Below are positions 44,991 to 58,200 of a stretch of DNA of 64,000 bases, piece by piece (position 1 is the stretch's first letter; every line of letters starts with the position of its first letter). The DNA is from Sphaeramia orbicularis. Lineage: Eukaryota > Chordata > Actinopteri > Kurtiformes > Apogonidae. Both the position numbers and the translations under genes were made by a program. The stretch covers positions 32,114,686-32,178,685 of the forward strand of contig NC_043978.1 of assembly GCF_902148855.1 (NCBI RefSeq), written 5' to 3'. A model generated the notes under the pieces. That model saw nothing but the letters and a program-made list of their open reading frames with translations. It had not been told where the DNA came from and did no database searches.

Positions 44991-46550
44991 GTAAACCAGT
45001 AGCTTGTATCAGCTAGCCTGTTAGCTGGATAGCTTAGTTATCCCCAACCAGCTCTGTTTACTTTAGTTTGATTATACGGAGGACCGAGCTGCTAAAGATT
45101 CCTGTAGCTACTGTTCTCACTAATATCTGTAATAAGGCGCTTTTAATAATTCTAACCTGTCAGATGTCGTTGTGTTTGACTCTTTAGTTCGCATGCTAGC
45201 CGTGTAGAAGCATCCCCAACACTGAAACACTCCTAATTAACGATATAACCCAATTTAAATCTTTTTCATTCTTCTTATATGTTGCTATTTGTGACTTAGC
45301 TGAATCTTGTGATTTTAATGGGTCTGAGAGACTTAAGCTTAATCGCCTTTTTTGCATCACAACAAAATCACTTGCAACATCAGAAAAGAAAAATACTGAA
45401 TTGACGAAGACACTTTTATGTAAATGTATAATTAATATAATTAATATAATCACCACAATATCCAAAGCCCTTCATCTGATCTTGGAATAAGCAACATATT
45501 TATTTTAAGATTTACTCTGTACATAAGGGGGTGTAGTCAACTCTGTGTGTTGGATGTAGTTGGCTCATGATCTGAGGAGCACAAGAGGACAATTTGCTAA
45601 AATTCCTTGACACATCACCTTAGTGTCTGTAATAACATGTATATCTTGGCATATTATTGCTGAACAAATTCCCAGTAAAGATCTTTATAAGTGTTGTATG
45701 AGTAAGAAAGGACGAATTTTTTTAATGCAAGTTCAGTGTGTATACTACAGGCCTAACATATATTACATCACTTTGTACTGGACACTTGTGGTCACACCCC
45801 GAAAAAGCAAGATTACATAGACCTCAAGTAGTTACCCGATGTTTATAGTAATGCCAGGTCAATTTTGCTTAGAGCCAGATGGTTTGGTACATGTGAAATG
45901 TAGCTGCAGGAGTCAAAACTTTCAGCCTGTTCTGAGTAATTGTATGTGCAAAGGTATTTGGCAGCTTAATGACTCTTAATGAAATTAATTTGGACTTGTC
46001 AAACATCATGTTTAGTACAATGTGCTACACATCCCAGCTGTGGAGAGTTTGGTACAGCTGTTCTAAACACTGATCCTCTTTTTTAAGAATGTTAACTTTA
46101 AATCATGGTGTCTTATGTTCTTTCTGGGCTGTGAGTCTGAATTAAAAGGTCAAGTGATTCATTGATTAATTAAATCAATTGATTGAATAGTATAAATGGT
46201 GTAAATGTTGGTCAGAATTAACATGTAATAAAGGAAGGCTGATTCTCAAAGGGTTGGTCTACAATCTATGAGAGGATTGTCATTTGGTGGAATAAACTTT
46301 AAATTAGTGGATTAAGACTTGCACCTTGAAGTGTTTTAATACTATAAAACACTCATCATATACTGTAAGTAAAAACATAAATCAAGAATTTGTCATTGTT
46401 GTCCAAAAGACCCAAGTAAACAGTGAAAATAATTGCTGCCGATACTGGAACTTTGGGGCTGATGCCATTATCATTATTAAATTACTGGTATCAAAATATC
46501 TACTGACACCAGTATGCTAACAGTTTATGTTTGTGCCATTAGGAGGCAAG

Positions 46551-49500
46551 ATGTCTTGGTTTGCTGACTTGGCTGGAAAAGCTGAAGACTTTTTGAATAA
46601 AGTGGACCAAGGTGCTGCTACTGCTCTCAGCCAAAATCAGACAAGAACATCCTCCTTCACCTCATCCTACACAGAAGAATCTCCTGTCAAACCTGAGTAC
46701 AAGGCGGAAGTAGCTGCAACACACTTTGCATCTTCTCATGACGCACCAAACTACATCTCTGCTGCAGCTGGCAACATTAAAAGATCTAATGCAACCCTGC
46801 TGGCTGGCACAGCCAATGTGTCCGGTGCACCCTCTGGTTCTGGCAGTAGTCCTCCCAGCTCTGCTAAGACATCATCCAACTTTGTGAGGCCCAAAAAGAG
46901 TGAGCAGGATGTGGACGATGATATGCTTTTTGACTTTCTCAACAGTTCAGACCCTCCAGTCAGCAACAGGAGGGATTCAAGACGAATACCAGTCACTGAG
47001 GCCCTTAACCCAACACCTCCCCCCTCTGTCACCCCCCATACCATCCCTTCAGCCCCATCCACACCCCCCTCAACCCGTGGAGTATCTCGGGCCTCAAGCC
47101 TCAGCTCTCTGTCTGCACACAGCATCAAAACATCTGACGAGAGCTCTGCCAAAGAGCCAAGCCAAGGTATGAACACACATATAAATATATATTATATATA
47201 TCCAGATAAATATTGAGATTTATGTCTGGTTGTTGCAGACACACCTGAAAGTTCAGACTCAGGATTGGCTGTTCCTCAAGAGTCCAGCAGGCCAGAGCCC
47301 CCTCCCACAGAGGAGCCACAGAGCCAGGTCCTGTCCAGTCTGCGTTTGGAGAACCAGCTGCTGCGCAGTGAGGTGGCCTCCCTCAACCAGGAAATGGCTT
47401 CAATCATTCAGAGGGCAAAAGACCTACAGGATGGTAAGAGAAGGGGCAACGCAGGACCATTGACAGACAACATCTCTTTACATCTCTGTGTTTTCATTCA
47501 CTTCATTTCACTCTTTTAGAACTGAACCAATCCAGATTACGTGCAGACAAATGGAACTCAGAGCAGTCTATGACTGACCGAACATTACGAGAACTTCGAT
47601 CACAGGTTGATGACCTCACAGAGGCACTGTCTGCCAAAGACGGTCAACTTGCAGTCCTGAAAATTAGACTTGATGAAGCTGATCAGCTGCTTAAATCTCG
47701 CAGTGCTGCCCTTGAGGAAGCACAGAAGGAAAAGTCAAGGTATACTCTTTTTTTGATCCCATGTTTTAAAGTAATTATCATCAATAGCTTATTAGGAATC
47801 ATTTAATATCTATATTGATTTCTTGCTTTTTAGAATTGTGCAAGACCACACAGAAGGGAGTAGCATGCATTCCCAAGCCCTTGAAACAGTGCAGGAGAGA
47901 CTGCGAGAAACTGAACTGATGCTCAGAAGAGAACAGGACAGCTATCGACAGATGCAGGTAAAAGAGACTGGTTATAATTCTCTGTAGTTACAGTACCTTA
48001 AGCTCTATGTTGAAGGTGTTGAGTGGTGAAAAATTGCTATTGCATGTTGAAAAAACAATTAACGTTGTATTTAGGTATTGTTTAGGTGTGTCTGTAAAAT
48101 GAAACCTTTTATTTCAAGTGCTAGATTAAATTCAGATCTAGCTTGAGTATGTGAATATAACATGATACCGTATCCCTTTGATCCTTGATGGGTAGAGTGA
48201 GTATGCAGGCCGGCTGTCCAAACTGGAGGCTGAGAGGCAGAGCCTCGCAGAAACGATAACTGCATCAGAACGACGAGCTGCAGAGGAAAAACTCAGGGTT
48301 GATGATTTCCAGCAACAACTGAAAAGTGCTAAAGCTGCAGCTGAGGCTGCCAAGCAGGAGTTGCAAGAGTATAAGCACAAAGCTTCACGCATCTTACAAG
48401 TAAGGCTCTTTGCAGATAGCCTCTGTAAAAAATTGTTTTTTTTTTCCTTTATAAAACTGGGTAAACAGTTTTTTTTTTCAATGTGATCATTGAATTTCAG
48501 GTGAAGAAGGTAGATCCCAAATACTTCTTTAGTTCTGAATTTTTGAAGAGTAGCCACTGAACCTAACTTTGATCATTAGCATCAATTAACTAAGCCATAC
48601 CAATCACTTTTTTGGAATTGGGGTGCTACCCAACATCCAAGAAATTCTAAAAGTTATTTGCAACACGTATTCCTCCTGATTTACTGCTGAAATCACATGA
48701 ATAAATATATAAGTTTCCCAAACCTTTTAAACCATTTTTCTTATGTTTTGACATTTTGTTCTAGTCCAAAGAGAAGCTAATCAGCAGTCTAAAGGAGGGT
48801 TCTGGCTTAGACACTCTGGATGGCAGTGGAACCATGGTGCTTGAGCTGGAAGAATTACGTCATGAGAAAGAATTACAGAGGGAGGAGATCCAAAAACTAC
48901 AGGGACAAGTGCACACACTTCGAACAGAAATCCAGGTAAGATGCTGTGAGCAGCAGATAGAAAACAGAGCTGAAATAATATAGCTTAAAAGTTTGCTTAA
49001 AAGTTGATCATGTTATTCTTTGACAGGATTTGGAAAATCAGGCCCTGACGGAGGCAGAAACATGGAGGGAGCAGCAAGCGCATTTAGAGGAGCAACAAGC
49101 CTTACAGAACAGAGCCAAGCAGGAGGTGGAGGCGGAGGTTGAACGTTACAAACAGGTTTGAGACATTGATCAACAAGGAGTTTTTAAATACCTGTTGTCC
49201 GTCTGATCAGACTCATCATTTTGGATACTTTATTTGCTTTGTTGCAGGAGGTGCAGTACCTGGAGGAAGAACATCATCGAGCCAAAACCACTCTGCAGAG
49301 CCGAATCAAAGACAGAGAAGATGAAATTCAAAAACTCAGGAACCAGGTCAGTCAGTCTTTAATTATACAATGCATGGGAATGAGGACATGTGGAACCCAT
49401 GTTCCCTAATGTGGAGTGAATCTTCTTTTAAGAAAACAGTCTAGATTTCTCTTTTATATACATTTAAATAAATCAGTAAAGACATATTGGATCTCCAATT

Positions 49501-50892
49501 TTCCTTGATTATGAAATACGTAAAATTTTATTAAAATAAGTCCAAATGTTCTGCTTCCTTGGAAAAAAAATTATTTTAAACTCATCTTGTTATTCATTTA
49601 TGATTCCAGCTGACCAATAAGACTATAAGCAGCAGTAGCCAAACAGAGCTGGAGAATCGGCTCCACCAGCTGACGGAGACGCTGATCCAGAAGCAGACGA
49701 TGTTGGAGGCTCTGGGCACAGAAAAAAGCTCTCTGGTTTTTCAGCTGGAGCATCTGGAGCAGCAGCTGAAGAACTCTCAGGGTGGACAGAGTGGAGGTCC
49801 AGCCATCAACATGAGTGGGCTGGAGGGACCAGGTATGTTTGGTACTTTATGTTTAATGCCGCTGGCTTTTCAGGGACAGTGTGATGTTTGTTCATTGTCA
49901 CAGTATGATTTAGCCTTTTCATTGCACTATATCACCTGCTATGTTGTGACTGATCAGCCCAATCAATATCACTTGCCATGGTAGTCAATGAAACTAAGTG
50001 ATGTGTTTTTGATGCACACAATGCAATATTTAGTTTTAATATGTATTTTTGTCTTACTGAACTGTGCAAGTGTGGCATGCTAAGTAAATATATTTAACAA
50101 AAGTGCCATAAAAAAACAAACAAACATCCATATTGGCTGTAATGTGAAAAACAGAGAGGCCCATTTAGGGTCATTTGGTTGGTTTAATGTTCTTTGTCTA
50201 ATAAGTAGTTTTTACTATTCATACATTGTCTACTAGAAACAATGAAGTCTGACCTATGTTTTTTATGTTTTTTAGTTTTGTCACCAATTTTAGTTTTTGT
50301 TTAATCTGGATGCATAAGCGATGAAATATTGAAATATATTTAAAATAGGACATATTGTTAAGAAATACTATCATTTACGTTTTATATTTTCTGAATAGTT
50401 TATCACATTTCATTCTGACCGAAGTGAGATGTTGACATCTTTTTTTAACCTTTTAGGAGCTCGACAAAGAAATACACCAGTTCTTTTCAGTGACCAGGAC
50501 AGCCCAGGGGTGTATGGGAAAGTACGCAAGGCAGCCAGCACTATTGACCGTTTTAGGTAAGGTCGTCCTATCACTGCCCTCACTGTTTCCTGTACAAAAA
50601 TTATTATGCTTCTCTTCAAGATGCAGATCCTAAAGATAAAATGTTAAATACTATATTTCAGCATCAGACTGGGAATCTTCTTGAGGCGCTACCCTATGGC
50701 CAGGCTGTTCATCATCCTATATATGGTGAGGAATGATTTCCAAAATATCTCTGCAGTTTTCTGACACTCTGTGAACATTAAATAATAACATTCTTGCAAC
50801 TTGTTTTTCAGGCTGTACTGCACCTCTGGGTCATGATTGTTCTCCTGACTTACACACCTGAAATGCACCATGGTCATCCTGATGGAAGATAG
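46551..50892 (+). CDS. golga5: Golgin subfamily A member 5 (golgin-84), 741 aa
   Basis: Twelve coding exons: 46551-47166, 47239-47433, 47520-47739, 47834-47957, 48196-48399, 48765-48935, 49027-49155, 49248-49346, 49610-49832, 50457-50556, 50662-50725, 50812-50892. Total 2226 nt, phases consistent, GT-AG throughout. The start MSWFADLAGKAEDFLNKVDQ is the conserved golgin-84 N-terminus. A Ser/Pro/Thr-rich region (about residues 40-210) precedes a coiled coil of roughly 400 residues. Near the C-terminus is GKVRKAASTIDRFSIRLGIF, then a single membrane anchor (LFIILYMAVLHLWVMIVLLT), ending TYTPEMHHGHPDGR. Golgin-84 is a tail-anchored cis/medial Golgi tether that binds Rab1 and the COG complex and supports ribbon structure and intra-Golgi traffic. 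Human is 731 aa. A poly(A) signal AATAAA lies at 51231-51236. Confidence 0.97.
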
Positions 50893-51904
50893 AAGGCTGA
50901 ATGACAACAGTTTAAACATGTTTCCTTTATTGCCTTCTATGTAAGGATGGTACAAGCTGCTGGAATTTGGGCTCTTGGAGCTGACCCTTCCTGTTTTGCA
51001 CAGAAATGCTAAGAATTTAAGACATTTCCTTGATTTCTTCAACCTAAGATTGATAGCTGACAGCTGCAGTTCATTTTTAAATATTTAGTTGGTGATATAC
51101 TGTATTAATGGTTTCATGAAAGGGCATAAAAAACAGACATTATCTCACACTTGTTCTTCTCATTACCAGCTTTCAGACCTCTGTTCCTCTGAGAGATTGT
51201 ATTTAACACCATGTGAAAAAGAAATCTTTTAATAAACAAAGTAATAAGGTTTACCTTGATAAACAAGGTTTAATTAACACAGTGTGAAATGTTTATAATT
51301 GTCTTACTGCTTTTATGACACATTCTGAACTACCAAGGAACTATGCTACTAGGCTTTGTAGACACTATAAAGCCTGTGAAAGTTTACATCTATCTCAGAT
51401 TTAGAAACCTGAGGCTCTCCTTTTTGTTGAAAATGATCTTCAACAGAATCTGTTTTGCTAACAGGCACTGCAGAGCTCTGAAGTCGCTTGGAGGCTGTGG
51501 GTAACTTGTATTTTTGGAATAAAAAATCAAAATTGTATTTAAAATGTAATTTATGTGAAAATAGTTATAAACATATAATAAAATATTTAGTTGGACGATC
51601 AAAATTTTCAAAAATGGGATTAAATGTCAAAGCACACGTGAATCTAAAGCTTTGGAAATTAAACTATTAGACCACAGGGATAAATTAATGAAAAGATGTT
51701 GTAATTTGTTAATGGATTAACTATGTTTAAAAATTAATTAAATGTAAAAAAAAAAAAAGACTTAATTTTACACATTTAGTAAAGAAACAAGCTGTATGTA
51801 TTTTAATGACAACAAAAAGACAACTTATTGACAAGAAAATGACATCAGAACATCAGATGTTGATACAGTCTAGAATTAATATTTAAGGAAGTGAATACCA
51901 TATT

Positions 51905-52030
51905 TCAATCAATCAAATTTAGTTATGTAGCGTCACATCATAACAAAAGTTATCTCATGACACTTTACATTTAGAGCTGGTCTGAACCAGACTGTTAAGC
52001 CAATTTACAGAAATCACACATGGTCTAATA
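51905..52030. repeat. Retroposon 3'-tail fragment between golga5 and trip11
   Basis: TCAATCAATCAAATTTAGTT, then ATAACAAAAGTTATCTCATG and ACACTTTACA: a familiar fish retroposon tail, related to 33175. The rest of 50893-52217 holds the golga5 3' UTR (to about 51250) and AT-rich sequence without features. Confidence 0.55.
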
Positions 52031-52658
52031 ATGTAAACTAGAAAATGGTATATTCCTAGAAATCTTTCTTCCTATTTCTATAGAATAAATTTTAAAGTGA
52101 AAAGGAAAAAAAAATTGAAAATATTTATAAACCAAACAAAGGAGATATTATTTCCTCCATTTGCTAAAATGAATTTGTTTACCCATAAGAATGACTATAT
52201 TAATCATCAATATAGAACAGGGGTGTCAAACTCATTCTAGTTCAGGGGCCACATTCAGCCCAATTTGATCTTAAGTGGGCTGGAAACAGTAAAATAATAC
52301 CAGTGAAAAAAGTGAAATTTTATTATGATCAGGTTTACATCTACAGTTTCCTTAAAAATCTGAATAACATGAACAACTTCAATTGTCTTGAGAAAAACAA
52401 GTGCAATTATAACAATATTATGCCTTGGTTTATCAGTTTATCATTTACACATATGCATTACAATAGCACAAAACATTTAGTAACAGGCAGAATATTGGTA
52501 AAATTGCATTTACTTTTCCTAAGACATTTCGGTTTGTTCATATTTGTTCTGGTTATTCATGTTTTTTTGTAAAAGTATAGTTTGGTAATGTAAACATTTT
52601 CAGGTAATTTTACTTTACACCAAAAAACACGAACAGAGGATTTGGGGTTGTCATTATA

Positions 52659-54286
52659 CAGACCTGATCAAAATCTTAAGACCAGTTGAAAAATAGCTAG
52701 AATTTACCTTTTGCACATTTGGATCTTAATGAGGTTTTAAGTAGAGCTACAATATACAAAAGCAAGAAGGGGGAGTGAGACAAAAAGCACTTTGAAAAAG
52801 TAATTTATTGAAAACAACAAGTAAACTGAAATAGGCTGTTTATCAGCTGATCAAAAGTTTAAGACCATCACTCAAAAAATTACAAAAAACTCTCCAAACC
52901 AGAACAAAAAATTTTCTCAGTAGGACTCAGTAATGAGTAGCTCCACCCTTCTTGTTAATCACTTCAACAATTCGTTTGGGCATGCTTGATGCGAGTGTTT
53001 CCAGGAGGCTGGTGGGAACATTGCTCCAAGTGGTGAAGATGGCTTCACGAAGGGCATCAACTGTGTGGAACTGATGGCCATTTTTATAAACTTCCCTTGC
53101 CATCCATCCCCAAATGTTCTCTATGGGATTTAAATCAGGGGAACATGCGGGATGGTCCAAAAGAGTGATGTTATTCTCCCTGAAGAAGTCCTTCGTCAAG
53201 CGAGCACTGTGAACTGCAGCGTAGTCCTGTTGAAAAACCCAGCTGTTCCCACACAGACGAGGGCCCTCAGTCATGAGGGATGCCCGCTGCAACATCTGCA
53301 CGTAACCAGCCGCCGTTTGACGACCCTGCACCACCTGAAGCTCCAGTGTTCCACTGAATGACAAAGCACCCCAGATCATGATGGACCCCCCTCCACTGTG
53401 CCGGGTAGAAAACATCTCAGGTGGGATCTCCTTGTCATGCCAGTAACGTTGGAAGCCATCTGGACCATCAAGGTAAAATTTTTTCTCATCAGAGAATAAA
53501 ACTTTTTTCCACCTTTCACTGTCCCATGTTTGATGCTCCCTGGCAAAGTCTAAACGGGCAGTCTTGTGGCGTTGTAGGAGACGAGGTCTTCGAGGTCTAC
53601 GAGGAATTTGTTTTTTGTTTTTGAAACCCTTTTCCCGCAGATGCCGTCTGATGGTTATTGCGCTGCAGTCGGCACCAGTAAGGGCCTTAATTTGGGTCGA
53701 GGACCGCCCTGTGTCTTGACGGACACTCAATCGGATCCTCCGGCTCAGCGCAGGTGTAATTTTTTTGGGTCTACCACTTGACTTTTTTGTTCCATAATGC
53801 TCAGGATCTGTCAAAAAATTTTGAATGACAGTCTTACTGCGTCCAACCTCAGCAGCAATGGCACGCTGTGAGAGGCCTTGCTTATGCAGCTCGACGATCC
53901 GACCACGTTCAAGAAGAGACAGCTTCTTAGCTTTAGCCATCAGGGGGGCATGACCGTGTGAAATCCCGACAGAAAATGAGAATTTTGAGCAGATTTGGGC
54001 TTTTATAGCCTGCGGTCTTAAACTTTTGATCAGCTGAGAAACAGCCTATTGCTACGGTGGCCGAGAAGGGCAAATCACAACAGCAAGTTGCAAAGCACAC
54101 AAGAAAAAACCCCACACACAATAAAATGGAAATCACTCAAACAAGAAAAAACACACACACAAAATCTCACTCCCCCTTCTTGCTTTTGTATATTGTAGCT
54201 CTACTTAAAACCTCATTAAGATCCAAATGTGCAAAAGGTAAATTCTAGTTATTTTTCAACTGGTCTTAAGATTTTGATCAGGTCTG
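52659..54286 (-). mobile_element. Complete Tc3-like Tc1/mariner transposon, 1628 bp, IR/DR type
   Basis: TA flanks both ends (52657-52658, 54287-54288). Terminal inverted repeats of about 120 bp begin CAGACCTGATCAAAATCTTA and differ at about one position by eye. Each end carries two direct copies of a CTGATCAAAAnnTTAAGACC motif: 52664-52683 and 52847-52866 at the left, 54014-54033 and 54262-54281 at the right (inverted). This double-site layout matches IR/DR transposons. The full-length transposase gene inside and the near-identical ends suggest recent activity. Confidence 0.92.
52927..53940 (-). CDS. Tc3-like DD34E transposase, 337 aa, uninterrupted
   Basis: The N-terminal paired-type helix-turn-helix reads [20 protein letters not shown] then [18 protein letters not shown], followed by a GRPKK AT-hook-like motif. 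The catalytic core has [13 protein letters not shown] (first D), [11 protein letters not shown] (second D) and [12 protein letters not shown] (E), with 34 residues between second D and [13 protein letters not shown] is the glycine-rich box. The C-terminus [10 protein letters not shown] resembles the GNPINY end of nematode Tc3. Length is typical and there are no stops. The enzyme would cut and paste its own element at TA. The residue after the second D is Tyr rather than the more usual Asn; whether that lowers activity is unknown. Confidence 0.95.
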   Translation of the reverse strand: MAKAKKLSLLERGRIVELHKQGLSQRAIAAEVGRSKTVIQNFLTDPEHYGTKKSSGRPKKITPALSRRIRLSVRQDTGRSSTQIKALTGADCSAITIRRHLREKGFKNKKQIPRRPRRPRLLQRHKTARLDFAREHQTWDSERWKKVLFSDEKKFYLDGPDGFQRYWHDKEIPPEMFSTRHSGGGSIMIWGALSFSGTLELQVVQGRQTAAGYVQMLQRASLMTEGPRLCGNSWVFQQDYAAVHSARLTKDFFRENNITLLDHPACSPDLNPIENIWGWMAREVYKNGHQFHTVDALREAIFTTWSNVPTSLLETLASSMPKRIVEVINKKGGATHY

Positions 54287-54818
54287 TATGTAGGTTATTA
54301 TGATAATATTTAACTGGTCTGACCCACTTGAAATCTAATTGGACTGTTTGTGTCTGTACGTGAAACCTGAATTAAAATCATTTTGACATCAATGATTGTT
54401 AATATCTTCAGTGTAATTTTTGCATTTCACAAATTCATCGGATTTGGCCCCCGGGCCGCATGTTTGACACCTGTGATATAGAAAGTACAAAAAAAAAACA
54501 CAACATGAAATATCAAAACATGTCAAATGTCAAATTTTTATATTCAAGAAAATTATTTTGAACACAGGAAAATTTTGAAACAAATCACAAAAGCCATAAG
54601 GATCTAGCTCAAAACCATTAGATTTTAAAGACGTACTCAACCATAAAATCTCTGAATCATTTATGAATGTGTATCTTTTACATTTGTGGAAACAGTCCTT
54701 GAACGCACCTTGTCGCTCTGTGAACTGTTGGTCCTCCAGCATCCCACAATGCACCGGGGCCGTGCCGCTGTGTCCACGTCAAACCTGACAACTCTCGCCG
54801 CAACCCAGCGAGCTGATA

Positions 54819-54899
54819 ATGGCTGCAGTTGAGGTGGCACTTTACGGGCTCTGTGTTGTTCCAGAAGGCTACAACTGTAGAAAACCCGGGTCCCGGTGA
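54819..54899 (+). other. Upstream ORF (26 codons) in the probable trip11 leader
   Basis: ATG with A at -3 and G at +4 opens MAAVEVALYGLCVVPEGYNC and stops six residues later. It lies in the GC-rich region 54.7-55.0 kb that should hold the trip11 start site. A donor ATCA|GTAAGT with GT at 55083 and the acceptor ending at 55198 (T-run then AG) define a leader intron. It could instead be the first coding exon of an unrecognised gene; I see no continuation. Confidence 0.35.
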
Positions 54900-55235
54900 C
54901 CGCAGACCACCCAGGCTTCAAAGTAAATCTGTCCGCGGAGGTATTACCAGTCCGACGGGGATATGAAGTCAGTTAGCTCCCTTGTCTTCATAAATTCCTT
55001 CAGGGAGCCGATCAGCTGTTATTAGCCGGTGCTAAATGAGCTTTAAAGCTGACTTTTGTTAGGAAGAACAGGCTTTTTATCAGTAAGTTAACTGCGTCGC
55101 TGCGGTTTAGAGTTTAGCTTTCGAGCTGGATGACCAAGCTGAAACCACCTCGGTGTGATTCAAAGCTAGGCTAACCCCCTGTTTTTTTTTTTTTTTAGCC
55201 CTGCTTTGTTTGTGTTTTTTATCCTTCCTCTCAAG

Positions 55236-58200
55236 ATGTCATCGTGGCTGGGTGGATTGGGCTCCGGCCTTGGTCAGTCCCTTGGCCAGGTCAGTGGGAG
55301 CCTGTCAACTTTCACTGGACAGATCTCCAACTTCACCAAAGATATGCTACTAGAAGGGGTGGAAGAAGTTGGAGGTAGGTGTTGAACCTGTGTTTACACT
55401 TTAACCCACCTAAACAGACTAAAGCTTCTGCTGATCTGAAGTGTTTAATAACTTCTGACACACTAATCCTATTAATACATTGAAATTATTCAAGTAAAAT
55501 GCAGTTTCTCAGCTTTTTTTTGTTATTATATATGACGCATTTGGACATCCAGAGGCTCCATATTGAACATGAAAACGCTGCTATATTCTTCAACATTGGT
55601 TCACCAGTTAAACCCATCTAATTTAATAAATGGCAGTGGTTGTAGATACTTGTATATATGTTCAGTTAATCATACATTTTAATGGAAAAGTCACTTTTCT
55701 ACAATTTTCTCTGTTTTTGTATATTAATCTTTCAATTTACTTTGAGCTTTTATGACCTGATCAGTAAATTAAATATAAGAAAAAAGGGGGAAAAAAACAG
55801 ATTTTCACTGAATTATGCAGAAAATAATATTACAATAAATGATGATAAATCACTTAGGAAATGTAGTGGAAGTCACTACAAAAAAAGTTTGATGTCTTTA
55901 AGGCTAAATGAATGTGGCTAGAGGGGAAACATACGCCTGTAAACTCCAGGCAATTAGACTCCTTTCAAAAATATGTAAGTATTTTGAGCAAAAAGTACTT
56001 TAACAGCAAAACCATTCCCTGTTAGGGCTTTGAATTCATATCAGTGCTACATACATATGTTACATTTCACTGTAAACTAAGTTAATTTGATCTATTTTAT
56101 GTGTTGTTGTGCTGTTAATTTTACATTAATGGGTCATATTTTGTAAAATCATCATCCTTATAGCCTTCCTGTCCTGTGTGAGCCATGCATCTCTAAAAAG
56201 TAAACATTTCATGAGCTTAGAAGAACAGGTTCAGCTTTCTGACAATGTACTGTCTGGACAATTTAAGACAGTTTTAAAAGCAGTGTTAATCTGAAGTAAT
56301 TTTTTCCCCCCTCAACTCTTACATGAACACCTTCAGTGCTCAAACACTCAAACATTCATTCACCACATTTGGATTTGGATTTGATATGTGACATTTACTG
56401 GACAGAAAGTGACAAGTAACTTTTAAACAAAGCTACCAGACAAATTTGATAAATGTACATTTTCTTTTGAGTTGTTGTTGAGTAGAAGATAGAATTGAAA
56501 CATTTTAGTGCAGTGTAAATTACAAATTTATATTGACACACACTACTCGGGTACAAGTACTTAATTACATTCTATCTCTGTTATTACACTACCTGCAATA
56601 AAACACCAGCAGAACTTAAGTATGAGGTCATGTATGAACACTGAGAAATGCACTGATTGTCATTATCAGCAATAGCTCATAACATTTAAACAGAGTGTCT
56701 TAATGTCAGTAAAGGGCTGTCATTAAATGAAAAAACAATAGCAAAGCCTCAAATCTGCAAACGTCTGGTTGACCTAGTATTTATCTTGTTTTTTTGCTGT
56801 TTTTTTTTTTTTTTTTTTTTTTTTTATAAATGCTTAATTATTATTTCTGCTGGTACTCTGACTTCCTCACACTGAGCACAGACACACACCTTACTAGGTT
56901 AATTATTCAATCCAAATCACCTGTAGGTGTGAATGTGAGAGTGACTGGTTGTGTGTCTGTGTATCTCAGCCCTGTGATGAGCTGGTTATACGTCCAGGGC
57001 GTACCCTGTCTTCACCCATTGGTAGTTGGGATAAGATCCAGCATGTCCGTGACCCTAACTAGGACTAAGTTATTCAGAAAATGAATGAATGAATAATTAT
57101 TAACAGTTATTTATTTGGCACACATATTTAAATATAGATTCTTGTATCCTTTGCAATGGTTTATTCTTTTTTTTTTTTTTGTACTTTTTTTTGCTGCTGC
57201 CGCTGATAAGTGTTTGTCTTCTGAACTAATCTGTCAATTATTTTATCAGTAACTAAAAGATCCCTGTATATAGTAAGTACATATAGATTAACACAAAGTG
57301 TACTGTCTTTTCACAAAGTTGTGTTGATGATTAAAATTTCTTGTTAAACCTGACAAGGTTTTCAAAACCCAAATAGCTTCTGTTAATAATCTGTAGTTTT
57401 AAGAACATTTACCAGTATTCATTTTTGCAGAGGTGGGACCTATGGCTTTGGTGTTGCTGAAAATATGTACGTACAGTGTTTCTTTCAGTCTACTAAGCTG
57501 AGTTGTTAGAAGAAACTCACAGTATACAGGCAGTGTGGATCGATTGAACAGCAACACCAAATACAACCGCTAATACATTCAGACCGTTTTCGGTTTGGTT
57601 CTTTTGTGCATCAGATGTTTTTTGTTTTTTTTTTGAATTGATGAGTTAATGTACAGTAGACAGACATAACACCTACAGCTCTGCTTGGAAGTCTAGTGAG
57701 TTGCATTGCAATGAACAGTTTGATCCATTGTCACAAATTTCAATATCTGGCTCTTTAGAGGATCCAAGCTGTTTTAGTTCTTAGCAATGGAGGACTTTGG
57801 ACTGTTCAGACCACTTTTTATTTACAGTGTAGAAGAACCAAAAACCAGTTCACTATCTATGGAACATTCCACTCCAGTCAGCCATTAATGCCCTGCTTTT
57901 GTCATGATCATTGTCAGCTGAACATGAGTTAAGATCCTGATGGTATCACATATTACTGTAGTTTGGTTTTCAGGGCTGCATAGTGTTGCTCATAGATGTA
58001 CAAATGGTTCTTAAGGTGTTGTTGCTTTGTTGTGAATTTTATCAGTGTGTATTACTGATTACAGGTTTGGACTTGTGATTGTTTGATGAATTTCAACAAG
58101 CAGTGATTATGGATTATGGAAAGTTCTCTGTGGCTTTTATCCAAAGAAATCCATCAGTCCAAAGCTAACAGACAATAAGTGATAAAGCATTGACTCAAAG

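Larger units (their letters stand above)
52218..54475. mobile_element. hAT MITE with perfect 8-bp target duplication, split by a Tc3-like transposon
   Basis: Begins CAGGGGTGTCAAACTC and ends GCATGTTTGACACCTGTG. It is flanked by a perfect 8-bp duplication ATATAGAA (52210-52217 and 54476-54483). Subterminal GGCCAC and GGCCCCCGGGCC are typical of the family also found at 25187. Without the inserted element (52659-54286) it would be about 630 bp. Non-coding itself. Confidence 0.88.

Noticed and set aside
46751-47176. 141-codon minus-strand frame
   Set aside because: Antisense shadow of the large golga5 coding exon, which has strong homology on the plus strand.
54661-54921. 86-codon minus-strand frame upstream of trip11
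   Set aside because: GC-rich leader region, no homology recognised, and it runs opposite to the expected promoter direction. A divergent transcript cannot be excluded.
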